From positions 1 to 64,000 of the forward strand of contig VHCX01000006.1 of assembly GCA_016871615.1 (NCBI GenBank): a DNA stretch of 64,000 nucleotides, in the 5' to 3' direction. Position 1 is the stretch's first letter. Each line of letters opens with the position of its first letter. The translations under genes were made by a program, and so were the position numbers. The notes beneath the pieces are model-generated. The model did no database searches. It had not been told where the DNA came from and saw nothing but the letters and a program-made list of their open reading frames with translations. This DNA is from Verrucomicrobiota bacterium. Lineage in GTDB: Bacteria > Verrucomicrobiota > Verrucomicrobiia > Limisphaerales > UBA9464. Of this stretch, positions 10,263 to 19,098 are shown in pieces.

Positions 10263-12083
10263 TCAGTACACGTCCTTCTGGTAGCGCCCCTCGGACTGAA
10301 GGCGCTCGAGGTATTCCGAGGCCTTTTCCTCGGTGCGACCTCCCGCGGTCCGGATCACCGTCCGGAGCGCCGCCTCGACATCCTTGGCCATCCGTCGCGC
10401 ATCGCCGCAGACGTAGAAATGCGCCCCTTCCTCCAGCCACTGCCACAGGGCCTGGGACTGCTCCCGCATGCGGTCCTGGACGTAGACCTTGGACTCCTGA
10501 TCGCGACTGAAGGCCAGATCGAGCCGGGTGAGGAACCCGTCTTGATGCAGCGGGTCCAACTCCGAGGAATACAGGTAATCGGTGGCTCGGCGCTGATCGC
10601 CGAAGAAGAGCCAGTGCTTCCCGGTGGCCCCGATGGCGCGCCGCTCCTGCAGGAAGGCGCGGAACGGGGCGATCCCGGTGCCGGGGCCCACCATGATCAT
10701 GGGCCGTGACGGGTCGCCGGGCGGCCGGAAATGGCGACTGACCTGGACGAAGACCGGGACCGGTGTCACTCCCGGGATCACCCGGTCGGCCAGCCAACAC
10801 GAAGCCACTCCAAGCCGGGCTCGACCATGGGCTTCGTAGCGGACGGTCCCCACCGTGAGGTGCACCTCACCGGGGTGCGCCTTCGGGGAGGAAGAGATGG
10901 AATACAGGCGGGGTTGGAGCGGCCGCAGCAGCGGGCCCAATTCCACGGCATCGAGACGGGCCTCGGGAGCCGATCGGAGTGCGTCCAGCACGTCGCGCCC
11001 GGCCATCCAGGATTCAAGGTTGGGGCGCCGGGACGGCTCCAAAAGGGAGGCGATGAGGGAACCGGGGGCCAGCTCCGCCAAACGCTTCAAGAGGGCCGGC
11101 GATGGCTGGGTCAGCACCCACCGGTTCGTGAGGGCCTCTGCGAGAGTGGTCGATTCGGCGGGGACCGTCGGGCCAAGCCCCACCGACACCGTCGGATCGA
11201 GACCGAGGGCCTCCAAGATCCCGTCGACCAGCGCCGGATCATTCGACGGCTGAACCCCCAAGGCGTCACCCGCTTCGTACACGAAAGAAGCATCGTCGAG
11301 CTCGATCTCGATGTGCCGTGTATCCTTGGACGATCCCTCGCCATTGAGTCGTCGGGCCACCCGCAGGCGGGCCGGATAGGGATGGCGGCGAGTCCATGGA
11401 CTGGCGGCCGCCGGTGTCTCCGGACTCGGGCCCGACCCCGGCCCCACGGTAGGGCCAGGGATCGGCGACACGACGCAGGGAGGCGCGTCGACCGGTTCGA
11501 CCGAGTCGAGGGAGGGCCACACGGCCTCCATCCAGGCCGTGAACGGAGCCCGATCCCCGCCGTCGCATTCGGCGCGGGGCGCCACGCGCCGGGCGCCCAG
11601 GGCCTCCAGGCGCTCATCGATCCTGCGGGCGGCACCGCAGAAATCGGCGTAGTTCCGATCGCCCAGGCCAAGCACCGAATACCGGAGGGACCCCAACCGC
11701 GGAGCCGCACCCTCACTCAGCCGGGACCAGAATCCGGCGGCATTGTCGGGCGGTTCACCATCGCCCCAGGTCGAGCACACCACCAGCAGGCGCTCCAATC
11801 CCGAGAGCTCATCCGGGCTGATGCTGTCCAGCTCCCGCAGCGTGACCAGGAACCCCTTGGACTCGGCCGCCTTTGCCACCTTCTTGGCCAGTCCCGAGGC
11901 GGAACCGGTCTGCGACCCGAATCCGATCCAAAGTGGTCGCGACGGGGCGACCGGCGGCGGCGCATCGGGAACGGTCCCCGGGACTGCGGATCCCAACCGA
12001 TCGAAGAGCGAGGCGGCCAGGAACCCGTTAAGCCATGCGCGCTGCTCCCGGCTGAACGGAGCAGTTTCCGGCACGATGTTCAT
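10263..12083 (-). CDS. cysJ: NADPH-dependent diflavin reductase of the CysJ type
   Basis: This 606-residue protein has the domain order of the sulfite reductase flavoprotein: an FMN flavodoxin domain at about 50-190 (IGFGSQTGSASGLAKK, CSTWGDGEPPDN), a connecting FAD domain with RLYSISSSP at 392-400, and an NADPH domain with GPGTGIAPFRAFLQER at 466-481, YVCGD, and the terminal KDVY. The family moves electrons from NADPH through FAD and FMN to a sirohaem partner. The adjacent gene encodes NirA, so the two probably form an NADPH-nitrite reductase analogous to CysJI, in place of ferredoxin or NirBD. It lies 21 bp downstream of the porin gene. The partner assignment is inference from gene order. 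Confidence 0.88.
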   Translation of the reverse strand: MNIVPETAPFSREQRAWLNGFLAASLFDRLGSAVPGTVPDAPPPVAPSRPLWIGFGSQTGSASGLAKKVAKAAESKGFLVTLRELDSISPDELSGLERLLVVCSTWGDGEPPDNAAGFWSRLSEGAAPRLGSLRYSVLGLGDRNYADFCGAARRIDERLEALGARRVAPRAECDGGDRAPFTAWMEAVWPSLDSVEPVDAPPCVVSPIPGPTVGPGSGPSPETPAAASPWTRRHPYPARLRVARRLNGEGSSKDTRHIEIELDDASFVYEAGDALGVQPSNDPALVDGILEALGLDPTVSVGLGPTVPAESTTLAEALTNRWVLTQPSPALLKRLAELAPGSLIASLLEPSRRPNLESWMAGRDVLDALRSAPEARLDAVELGPLLRPLQPRLYSISSSPKAHPGEVHLTVGTVRYEAHGRARLGVASCWLADRVIPGVTPVPVFVQVSRHFRPPGDPSRPMIMVGPGTGIAPFRAFLQERRAIGATGKHWLFFGDQRRATDYLYSSELDPLHQDGFLTRLDLAFSRDQESKVYVQDRMREQSQALWQWLEEGAHFYVCGDARRMAKDVEAALRTVIRTAGGRTEEKASEYLERLQSEGRYQKDVY

Positions 12084-12104
12084 GCGGGTGTTCAGGTTCG
12101 CGAC

Positions 12105-13703
12105 TCAGAAGTTCACCTGTGCCTGCACATAGACGTAGTCCGCATCCTGTGAACCCACCTTCGAGAGCGAGTCCCGGATGTAGTCACCCCGGAGGAAGCG
12201 GCAATAGGCGGCCTCGAGCACGAGGTATTTGCTGGCCTGCCACGTGGCCACAAGGTCGATCTCGGAACCGACAAAGGAACCGGCGTCGGGATTGATTCCG
12301 TAACCGGTCCCGCGGGCAGCGGCGCCCTGGAAGGTCATGCCACCCCGGGGGAGCCCAGCGACGTTGTAGAAGTTGTCGTTGGCCGTCGCCAACCACTTCA
12401 GGTGACCTTCGAGCTGGACGCGCAACCGGGGGGTGGCGAGCAGGGAACTGCGAAGGCGCACGTTGTGCAGATTCTGAAAGGAGGCGAAGTCGGCGTAGCC
12501 GTAGAAGAGATGGCCGGTGGGATAGAGGTGGACGAAGGTCTCGTGGGTGCCGTCGGTGGGGTTGTTGTCACCGCTGGCGACGCTGTATTCGAGGCCGAGG
12601 CGCGGCTGGAGCTCCGATTCCTTCCAGGTGTATCCGCCGGAGATGACCCCGGCCCAGGCGCGATGCTCCCTCCGCGGACCCATTCCGGCGGCTTCCCGGG
12701 CGTCGGCAAAGTTGCCGAACTGGTAGTAGGCCTGGGCCCCCCAGTCGACGTTGACCCAGTCGTTGGTGGAACTGCGGACATACGTGCCTGCGGTGTAGAT
12801 GTCCTGCGCCTCCGGCGGCCGGAAGGGTGCGGGAGTCAACCCCCGGTTCCCGGCATTGGCATCGCGCCCCGCATTGCGGCTCAGGAAGTAGAGCTCGGTC
12901 CAGGTCTTGGGGATGGCCTTGGTGGTGAGGTGCAGCCCCGAGAAGAGTTCGTCCGGGTTCGATCGGTTGAAGCCGTTGTCGTCGGGCATCACCACCATCG
13001 AGCTCCATCCCTCCACGGCGAAGTACGGGTTTTGCCAGCGCACCTTGGCCGCATCCCATTGCCGGCCGATGTTGTTCCAGGCCAGCGGACCGACGATCCG
13101 TTGCTCGCCGAGGAGCAGTTCCTGGCGCCCCACCTTGAGCGACACGGGAAACTCCTTGTGGTTGCCAAGGAAGACATAGGCTTGCTGAAGGTCCATGGGA
13201 CCGTCCGACTCGGGGCTGCTGCCTTTGCCCGCCGACGCTGCCGGATAGGCCGGGATGGCAACCCCGTTCAGGGTCCTTGCCTGGGTCACGCCGTTGCCCG
13301 TGCTGGACCGGTCGTCGCCGGTGACGGTGCTGGAGCGGCCTTGCGCGAAGACCTCGAACCAACGCCCGGTATAGCCTGCTCGGATGAGAACCCGCTGGAG
13401 CAGATAGCTGTTGTCGTTGTCGGTGTCGGTGCGGAAGTCCGCCAGGGATCCGGGGCCGGTGAAGCCGCCATTCTGCTTGATCTCATAGCGACCCCAATAG
13501 AGCGCGCCGAGGTTCCAGGAGGAGAGGTACGGATTGTCCTGCCGCAGCCAGTCGTTGATGTAGCCGGCGGGCGACGGGGCAACCGGCGTGGTCACCCCCC
13601 AGTCGGGACTGGGAGGACCGGCGTTGGCGGCGCCGGGGGTGAGGGCCAGAGAGGCGAGGCTGGTGATGGCGGCCAGGCGGAGGACCGTCGCGGAGGGTTT
13701 CAT
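12105..13703 (-). CDS. Outer-membrane porin of the alginate-export (AlgE-like) family
   Basis: This 532-residue protein has a signal peptide (residues 1-27, ending GAANA). After it come alternating-residue beta strands rich in Tyr, Trp and Phe, such as LGALYWGRYEIKQNGG, RWFEVFAQGRSS, GRQELLLGEQRIVGPLAW and YADFASFQNLHN. The final residue is Phe after QAQVNF, the usual outer-membrane insertion signal. The GRQEL...RIVG motif and the size fit the alginate export domain family. Its position inside the nitrate operon, 67 bp after the transporter ATPase gene, suggests it lets nitrate or nitrite cross the outer membrane; the substrate is inferred from context only. The start is the ATG at 13703, with no obvious Shine-Dalgarno sequence. 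Confidence 0.82.
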   Translation of the reverse strand: MKPSATVLRLAAITSLASLALTPGAANAGPPSPDWGVTTPVAPSPAGYINDWLRQDNPYLSSWNLGALYWGRYEIKQNGGFTGPGSLADFRTDTDNDNSYLLQRVLIRAGYTGRWFEVFAQGRSSTVTGDDRSSTGNGVTQARTLNGVAIPAYPAASAGKGSSPESDGPMDLQQAYVFLGNHKEFPVSLKVGRQELLLGEQRIVGPLAWNNIGRQWDAAKVRWQNPYFAVEGWSSMVVMPDDNGFNRSNPDELFSGLHLTTKAIPKTWTELYFLSRNAGRDANAGNRGLTPAPFRPPEAQDIYTAGTYVRSSTNDWVNVDWGAQAYYQFGNFADAREAAGMGPRREHRAWAGVISGGYTWKESELQPRLGLEYSVASGDNNPTDGTHETFVHLYPTGHLFYGYADFASFQNLHNVRLRSSLLATPRLRVQLEGHLKWLATANDNFYNVAGLPRGGMTFQGAAARGTGYGINPDAGSFVGSEIDLVATWQASKYLVLEAAYCRFLRGDYIRDSLSKVGSQDADYVYVQAQVNF

Positions 13704-13770
13704 TGGGGGGAGGATGCGGTTTGGGTTATGGTTTGGACTTTGGGCCTTGGAAATGCGGGCGCTGTCCTGG

Positions 13771-14637
13771 TTACGCGGCGACAGGCGCAGCAGGCGAAGC
13801 GGCGGCAGGCGAACCGTGGTCTCCGTCCGTGGCACGCCCGCGGGGAGTCTGCCCCTTGAGGGTGTAGGCACGCACATGGAGGAACTCGATGAGTTGCTCG
13901 CGGAGGCGGTAGTATTCCGGATCCTCGAGCAACTCCTGACGGCGGCGCGGGCGAGCGAAGGGAACGTGCAGGATTTCCCCTACTTCCGCCTCGGGGCCAT
14001 TGGTCATCATCACGATGCGATCCGACAGGAAGAGCGCCTCGTCGACGTCATGGGTCACCATGAGAGCGGTGAGTCGGGTTCGGTTCCAGAGGTCGAGCAG
14101 CACCTGCTGAAGCTCGTAGCGGGTGAGCGAATCGAGCATCCCGAAGGGTTCATCCAGCAGCAGCATCTTGGGCGACAGCGCGAAGGCCCGTGCGATGCCC
14201 ACCCGCTGGCGCATTCCCTGGCTCAGTTCGGAGGGAAGCTGATGCAGGGCTTCGCCCAATCCGACCACCGTCAGGTAGTACTCGGCGATCTGGCGGCGTT
14301 CCTCACGCGAGGCGGTATAGAACACCTGGTCGACCCCAAGCAGGACATTCTCGAGGGCGCTCATCCACGGGAGCAGGTTGGGGGCCTGGAACACGACCCC
14401 GCGGTCCGGGCCCGGGCCGGTGAGCTCACGACCGGCAAGGACGATGCCGCCGGCCGAAGCCTCGCTCAACCCGGCCAGGATCGACAGGACGGTGCTTTTG
14501 CCGCACCCCGAATGGCCGATGAGGGAGACGAATTCCCCCTGCCGGATGCGCAGGTTGAAGTCCTTCACCACACGCAGCGGACCCTTGGGGGTCGGGAAGA
14601 CCTTGCTGAGGTGGGAGATCTCGACGTGGTCGGCCAT
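13771..14637 (-). CDS. nrtD: Nitrate ABC transporter ATP-binding protein, NrtD type
   Basis: This 288-residue ABC ATPase has Walker [10 protein letters not shown] at 41-49, a Q-loop in [11 protein letters not shown], the signature LSQGMRQR at 138-145, Walker [10 protein letters not shown] around 158-166, and the H-loop histidine in MVTHDVDEA. The PNLLPW stretch and the C-terminal region with FLHVRAY are typical of NrtD/TauB-like nitrate, nitrite or cyanate importers. An Ala/Pro-rich tail of about 20 residues follows. It should form a heterodimer with the ATPase encoded 6 bp upstream and energise the NrtB permease. Confidence 0.88.
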   Translation of the reverse strand: MADHVEISHLSKVFPTPKGPLRVVKDFNLRIRQGEFVSLIGHSGCGKSTVLSILAGLSEASAGGIVLAGRELTGPGPDRGVVFQAPNLLPWMSALENVLLGVDQVFYTASREERRQIAEYYLTVVGLGEALHQLPSELSQGMRQRVGIARAFALSPKMLLLDEPFGMLDSLTRYELQQVLLDLWNRTRLTALMVTHDVDEALFLSDRIVMMTNGPEAEVGEILHVPFARPRRRQELLEDPEYYRLREQLIEFLHVRAYTLKGQTPRGRATDGDHGSPAAASPAAPVAA

Positions 14638-14643
14638 GGGTGC

Positions 14644-15561
14644 CTAGGGGTTGAGGTCGACCGTCTCGCGACGCTCCTCGGATCGCCTCCGCGGCCGGCG
14701 GCGACCGCCGATCAGGGGCTTCGGAATCTCGAGGTCCTCCGGCTCGAGGTCCGGCAGGATCAACTTGCGGGAGACGGAGACCGCCGGACGGGCCCCCGGG
14801 CCCAGCAACCAGGCGACAACCTCGGCCCGGAGCTCCTTGAAATGGGGATCGTGGTTGAGGGCGCGCCGGTCGCGCGTGGGATCCAGGACGACCGGGAACG
14901 ACGGGCCAAGGGTGGCCCCCGGGCCGGCACTGAGCGGGATGATCCGGTCGGCCATGAGGATCCCCTCGTCGGGATCGTTGGTGATCAGCACGACGGTCTT
15001 GCCCGAGGCCCTGCAGATGCGGGATATCTCGTCCTGAAGGGTCCCCCGCGTGAGGGCATCGAGCGCGCCCAGCGGTTCATCGAGCAGGAGGATCTGCGGA
15101 TCCATTGCCAAGGCCCGGGCCACCGACACGCGCTGACGCATGCCTCCGGACAACTCCCCGGGACGCCGATCCCGCGCCGGTGTGAGATTGACCAGATGGA
15201 TGTGACGATCCACCTGCTCGGCGCGCTGTGCCTCGGTCCACCCGGGGAAGACCGAATCCACGGCGAGGCGGATGTTCTCGGCCACGGTCATCCAGGGGAG
15301 CAGGCTGTAGTTCTGGAAGACCACCCCGCGGTCGGGGCCCGGGCCTTCGATGATGCGACCATCCAGGCGGACGCTGCCGGTGTCGGGCTTGAGCAGTCCG
15401 GAGACGAGATGGAGCAAGGTGGATTTGCCGGCACCGGAGTAGCCGACGATGGCGATGATCTCGCCTTGCTCCACGGAGAGGTCCACGCCGCTGAGCACCT
15501 CCCGGCGTGCCTCAGGCGGCCCGAACCCCATGGAAACCTGGTTGATGACGAGGAAAGACAT
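14644..15561 (-). CDS. nrtC: Nitrate ABC transporter ATP-binding protein, NrtC type without the C-terminal sensor domain
   Basis: This 305-residue ABC ATPase has Walker A GYSGAGKST at 40-48, signature LSGGMRQR at 137-144 and Walker B ILLLDEPLG around 157-165. The histidine of the usual switch loop is replaced by Asn (VLITNDPDEG). Cyanobacterial NrtC is about 660 residues because a nitrate-binding NrtA-like domain is fused to its C-terminus. Here the protein ends after a short Arg-rich tail, and a separate NrtA-like protein without a signal peptide is encoded at the start of the operon. It is probably the second nucleotide-binding subunit of the nitrate importer. It lies 10 bp after nrtB and 6 bp before nrtD. 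Confidence 0.85.
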   Translation of the reverse strand: MSFLVINQVSMGFGPPEARREVLSGVDLSVEQGEIIAIVGYSGAGKSTLLHLVSGLLKPDTGSVRLDGRIIEGPGPDRGVVFQNYSLLPWMTVAENIRLAVDSVFPGWTEAQRAEQVDRHIHLVNLTPARDRRPGELSGGMRQRVSVARALAMDPQILLLDEPLGALDALTRGTLQDEISRICRASGKTVVLITNDPDEGILMADRIIPLSAGPGATLGPSFPVVLDPTRDRRALNHDPHFKELRAEVVAWLLGPGARPAVSVSRKLILPDLEPEDLEIPKPLIGGRRRPRRRSEERRETVDLNP

Positions 15562-15571
15562 GGGAATCGGT

Positions 15572-16411
15572 TCAGAGGATGCTCTTGAAGCGGCGCTCCA
15601 GAAGGCTCATGGCCCGGTCGAGCGAGAAGCCGACCAGACCGATGGTCACGATGCAGAGGACGATGCTCGTGTAGAGGCCGTTGTTGTATTCGTTCCAGAG
15701 AAAGTTCCCGATGCCGATGCGACCGGTCAGCATCTCGACTGCCACGATGACCAACCAGGCGATGCCCAGGCTCAGTCGGTAGCCGGTGAACATGTACGGC
15801 AGCGTCGCCGGGATCATGATCCGGAACAGGGTCTGGGTCCGGGAGAGCTTCAGGACCCGGGCTACGTTCAGGTAGTCCTGCGGGATGGCCCGCACCCCGA
15901 CCGCGGTGTTGAGGACCGTCGGCCACATGGCGCAGACCGCGATGGTGAAGAGTGCCGCCAACTCGTTGGCGCTCTTGCCGGCATTGGCAAAGAGCACCAC
16001 CCCCAGCGGCATCCACGCCAGGGGCGACACCGGTCGCAGGACCTGGATGATCGGGTCGAACATCTTGGAGAACGTGGCCGAGAGGCCCAGGAGGAATCCC
16101 ATCGGGGTTCCCAGGACCAGGGCGATGGCATAGCCCTTGGCCACGATCACCAGCGAGTACCACGTGAACCTAAGGATTCCCTGGTCGAGTTCCTCGCGTT
16201 TGGCGAAGGGTTCCACGACGTACTTGCGGGTCTTCTCCCAGGTCTGGACCGGACCGGGCAGGTCCTGGACCCAGCCAAGCTTGACCTCCTCGACCGTCCC
16301 GTCGGCCAGGCTCCGGGTCACGGTCCGGCCCGAGATCATCTGCCAGGCCAGCAGGGTCAGGGCGATGCCCACCAGCGGCATCACCACCGATTCCCAATGG
16401 ATCTTCTTCAT
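15572..16411 (-). CDS. nrtB: Nitrate ABC transporter permease
   Basis: This 279-residue integral membrane protein has an N-terminal transmembrane helix (VVMPLVGIALTLLAWQMI), a periplasmic stretch of about 70 residues, and then five or six further hydrophobic segments. The cytoplasmic EAA-type loop is in LNVARVLKLSRTQTLFRIMIPATLPYM, with the conserved Gly replaced by Lys-Leu. PVSPLAWMPLGVVLF and WLVIVAVEMLTGRIGIGNFLW are characteristic of NrtB/TauC/SsuC permeases. It should form the channel of the importer with NrtA, NrtC and NrtD. The gene starts 6 bp after the end of nrtA. Confidence 0.9.
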   Translation of the reverse strand: MKKIHWESVVMPLVGIALTLLAWQMISGRTVTRSLADGTVEEVKLGWVQDLPGPVQTWEKTRKYVVEPFAKREELDQGILRFTWYSLVIVAKGYAIALVLGTPMGFLLGLSATFSKMFDPIIQVLRPVSPLAWMPLGVVLFANAGKSANELAALFTIAVCAMWPTVLNTAVGVRAIPQDYLNVARVLKLSRTQTLFRIMIPATLPYMFTGYRLSLGIAWLVIVAVEMLTGRIGIGNFLWNEYNNGLYTSIVLCIVTIGLVGFSLDRAMSLLERRFKSIL

Positions 16412-16417
16412 GAGGGG

Positions 16418-17680
16418 TCAGCCCTTGAGGTTCTTCACCGCGAAGGCCTGGGCATAGGCCTCGGGCTGTGCGGGATCGAAGGGGATGCCGTCGAAGAGCG
16501 TCTCGGGGCGATCGTCACGCCCGCCATGGACGACCCCGATCTCCTTCATGGCCGCCTCGTAGAGATCGGCGCGCGCCACCTTCGCGGCGATGCCGGCATA
16601 GTCGGGAGCGCCGGCGACCATCCCCCAACGCCGCAACTGGCTGAGCCACCAGGCCACATACTTGGGCTGGGGGTAGTTGCAGTTGCGCTCGTGGAAGATC
16701 ATGGGGAACGGATCCTTGTACTTCCGGCCGTCTCCCAGGTCGTAGTCGCCCAGGAGCCGTCCGAGGATCACGTCCTTCGGGCAGTTCACGTAGCTGGGCT
16801 TGCTGACGATGTCGCACTGCTCCGGGCGATTGCCCAGGTCATCGAGCCACACCGAGGCCTCATGCAGGGCCTTGAGCACGGCCTTCACGGTCTTCGGGTT
16901 CTTGTCGGCGTATTCGGCCAGGAAGGCGCAGACCTTCTCGGGATGGTCCTTCCAGAGCTTCTGCGTGGTGATGGCGGTGAAGCCGATCTTGTCGCTGACC
17001 GCACGGGCGTTCCACGGCTCGCCGACACAGAAGCCGTCCATCTTGCCCACCTTCATGTTGGCGACCATCTGTGGCGGCGGGATGGTGATGAGGTTGACGT
17101 CCTTGTCGGGATGGATGCCTCCGGCCGCGAGGTAGTAGCGCAACCACATGGCATGCGTCCCCGGCGGGAAGGTCATGGCGAAGGTCATGGGTTCGCCCAG
17201 GGACTTGGCCTTCTCGACGAAGGGCTTCAGCGCCTTGGGATCCTCCTGCACCTTGCCGAGGAACTCGGACTTGAGGGTGATCGCCTGGCCGTTGCGATTT
17301 AGGATCCAGGGGAAGACCATGGGCTTCTTGGCCGAGCCCAGCAGCCCCATGGTCGATGCGATGGGCATGCCGATGAGCATGTGGGTGGCCTGGTTGTCGC
17401 CGGTCTGGAGCTTGTCCCGGATGACGGCCCAACTGGCCTCCTTCGAGATCGAGGACTGGATGCCGTGTTTCTTGAAGAGCCCCTTCTCGTGGGCGATGAC
17501 GATCGGGGAGCAATCGGTCAGCGCGATGATCCCGAAGCGCAAATTCGGCGACTCCGGCGAGTCGTCGGCGTACACCGAACCGGTCCAGCCGGCGGGGAGG
17601 CCGGCCAGCAGGGATCCGGCGACGGTGGTGCGGAGGAAGTGACGACGGGTGGTTTCAGGCCGACAGGGTCTGGGGTTCAT
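16418..17680 (-). CDS. nrtA: Nitrate-binding protein of the ABC importer, Tat-exported
   Basis: This 420-residue protein starts with a twin-arginine signal (TRRHFLRTTVAGSLLAG, RR at 12-13) and ends its signal near VYADD, so it should be folded before export to the periplasm. The body is an NrtA/CmpA/SsuA-type binding protein: LRFGIIALTDCSPIVIAHEKGLF, FPPGTHAMWLRYYLAAGG, IPPPQMVANMKVGKMDGFCVGEPWN, and CPKDVILGRLLGDYDLG. These are the segments that surround the nitrate pocket in NrtA. The start overlaps the end of the upstream gene by 26 bases, which indicates cotranscription. It captures nitrate (and perhaps nitrite) for NrtB. Confidence 0.92.
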   Translation of the reverse strand: MNPRPCRPETTRRHFLRTTVAGSLLAGLPAGWTGSVYADDSPESPNLRFGIIALTDCSPIVIAHEKGLFKKHGIQSSISKEASWAVIRDKLQTGDNQATHMLIGMPIASTMGLLGSAKKPMVFPWILNRNGQAITLKSEFLGKVQEDPKALKPFVEKAKSLGEPMTFAMTFPPGTHAMWLRYYLAAGGIHPDKDVNLITIPPPQMVANMKVGKMDGFCVGEPWNARAVSDKIGFTAITTQKLWKDHPEKVCAFLAEYADKNPKTVKAVLKALHEASVWLDDLGNRPEQCDIVSKPSYVNCPKDVILGRLLGDYDLGDGRKYKDPFPMIFHERNCNYPQPKYVAWWLSQLRRWGMVAGAPDYAGIAAKVARADLYEAAMKEIGVVHGGRDDRPETLFDGIPFDPAQPEAYAQAFAVKNLKG

Positions 17681-18776
17681 GGGGATTGGGGAGGGGTTTG
17701 TGCGGGGAAGCGGACTTGGAAAGACGGCGGCGCGCGGCCTCGTAGACCTCCATGCGGAAGACCGAACCGAGCCACGCGGGCCGGATGGGCCCGGTCGGCC
17801 GGTCCCCGTAGAGTTCACGGAGGATCCAATGCACTTTCTCCGGGCTGGGCTCGTTGGTGTCGAAGCGGTGGAAGCAGTTGAACTCCGGGAGAGTGCAGGA
17901 CCTGCCCGGCGAGGTGGGGATCACCCCGGTCCAACCCGGCCGGATGAACTCGGCGGGCAGGTGCAGGAATTCCGGGCGTGAGAGCAGCGCGATCACCGTG
18001 TCAGCCTCCCCGGGCAGGTCGCAGATGCAGCAGGCTTCCAGCAGTGCCGCGACCAACCGTTCATGCTGTTCGGGTTCGTCGTCGGCCCACTGGCCTCGGA
18101 CCGCCAGCACCTTCTCCGGGTGACGCGGCGCCACCGAACAGCTCGTGGCCGGGCAGTATCCGAATCCGCGCAGCACGGCCTCGGAGTTCCAGGGTTCGCC
18201 GACGCAATACCCGTCCAGGTGCCCGGAACTCAGGCCCGTGAGGATTTGCCTGGGGGGCACGACGACCAGCCGATAGTCGCGACCCTCGACCATGTTCGCC
18301 GTCGACAACCATCCCCGGAGCAATCGCGAGTGCGTGGAGCAGGTCGAGACCGTGCCCAGGGTGATCGGACCCCCTCGACGGCGGACGACCCACCGGGCGA
18401 GGTCCTCGGCGCTGTGGACCCCATCATCATGGAACCGACGCGCCAGGGTGATGGCATTGCCGTTCAGATTGAGCACCAGGGCGGTGCAGCACGGCGTGGG
18501 GAGCCCTTCGAGGCCCAGGCTCAGGTGCAGGGGCAGGCCGCAGGGCGCATGGGCCGCCTCCAACTCACCGTTGGCCAGCTTGCTTCGGATCGAGGCCCAA
18601 CCCAGCTCCCGACTCAGGCGGACCTGCAGGCCCTGTCGTGCGAAGAGCCCGTATTCTTGGGCGACGATCAGCGGCGCGCAGTCGTTCAACGGGACGAAAC
18701 CCACCCGGATCTCCGAAAACCCGACGGCATGGCGGGACCGGGACCGTTCCAGCGGGCTGGCGGTGACACGACTCAT
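17655..18776 (-). CDS. Signal-less NrtA homologue, probable cytoplasmic nitrate sensor (NasS-like)
   Basis: This 373-residue protein is homologous to NrtA along its whole length (EIRVGFVPLNDCAPLIVAQEYGLF, VSTCSTHSRLLRGWL, VVPPRQILTGLSSGHLDGYCVGEPWNSE) but has no signal peptide or membrane anchor, so it should stay in the cytoplasm. Two known kinds of protein fit. One is NasS, the nitrate sensor that holds the antiterminator NasT. The other is the regulatory C-terminal half of NrtC, which is missing from the NrtC here. No ANTAR-domain NasT gene is visible in the window. It is the first gene of the operon. The ATG at 18776 was chosen; an in-frame GTG three codons upstream at 18785 is possible. 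The family assignment is firm, the sensor role is inferred. Confidence 0.82.
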   Translation of the reverse strand: MSRVTASPLERSRSRHAVGFSEIRVGFVPLNDCAPLIVAQEYGLFARQGLQVRLSRELGWASIRSKLANGELEAAHAPCGLPLHLSLGLEGLPTPCCTALVLNLNGNAITLARRFHDDGVHSAEDLARWVVRRRGGPITLGTVSTCSTHSRLLRGWLSTANMVEGRDYRLVVVPPRQILTGLSSGHLDGYCVGEPWNSEAVLRGFGYCPATSCSVAPRHPEKVLAVRGQWADDEPEQHERLVAALLEACCICDLPGEADTVIALLSRPEFLHLPAEFIRPGWTGVIPTSPGRSCTLPEFNCFHRFDTNEPSPEKVHWILRELYGDRPTGPIRPAWLGSVFRMEVYEAARRRLSKSASPHKPLPNPHEPQTLSA

Positions 18777-19098
18777 TCCTGCCACCGTGCTAGCGCAGCG
18801 GATGCCGACAGGCGGGTTGGCACCCGAAGAAATCGGTCGAAGGTTTCATCCGAACGATGAAAACCATTCACCATCCAGGTTTCACCTCGCAGCAGCGGGC
18901 TCGGGCGTCGACACCGTGGAGGTGCCGGGCGGGCGCCGGCATCAGGATCGGGCACCCGGCTGGCTGGGTCGACACCGCCGGGGAGGCCTCCAAACCACCC
19001 CGGGCCGGATGGGGGTTGGCGTTTTCTGGACAGGCTGGGCAGGAATCATTGCCCGGATGGGACCATGCGCGGCTTCGGGAATGCCGGCGACGACCCCG
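18777..19098. other. Intergenic leader and promoter region of the nitrate operon
   Basis: These 322 bases hold no convincing gene. They must contain the promoter of the nitrate operon (minus strand), since the next gene upstream ends at 19099. No clear -35/-10 pair and no sigma-54 (GG-N10-GC type) site could be recognised. The part nearest the operon holds the alternative hairpins listed separately. Confidence 0.6.
18842..18886 (-). promoter_or_regulatory. Alternative hairpins in the nitrate operon leader
   Basis: Read on the minus strand, three segments follow each other: GGTGAAACC (18886-18878), GGTTTTCATC (18865-18856) and GATGAAACC (18850-18842). The middle segment can pair with the third (nine Watson-Crick pairs, one T bulge, five-base loop) or with the first (eight pairs plus a G-T pair), but not with both. 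This is the logic of an attenuator or antiterminator. The site is about 65 bases ahead of the first start codon. There is no U-tract after the last hairpin, so simple intrinsic termination is not supported. Confidence 0.45.

Noticed and set aside
13771..15561. The two adjacent ABC ATPase genes as a recent duplication
   Set aside because: They share only family motifs and differ in signature (LSQGM versus LSGGM) and switch loop; paired NrtC/NrtD subunits are normal.
18842..18886. Classical ANTAR (NasT) two-hexaloop target in the nitrate leader
   Set aside because: The loops here are five or about twelve bases and lack the conserved A1/G4 pattern, so only the alternative pairing was reported.
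18777..19098. Sigma-54 promoter for the nitrate operon
   Set aside because: No TGGCAC-N5-TTGC match on the minus strand; partial matches such as GGCACC lack the second half.
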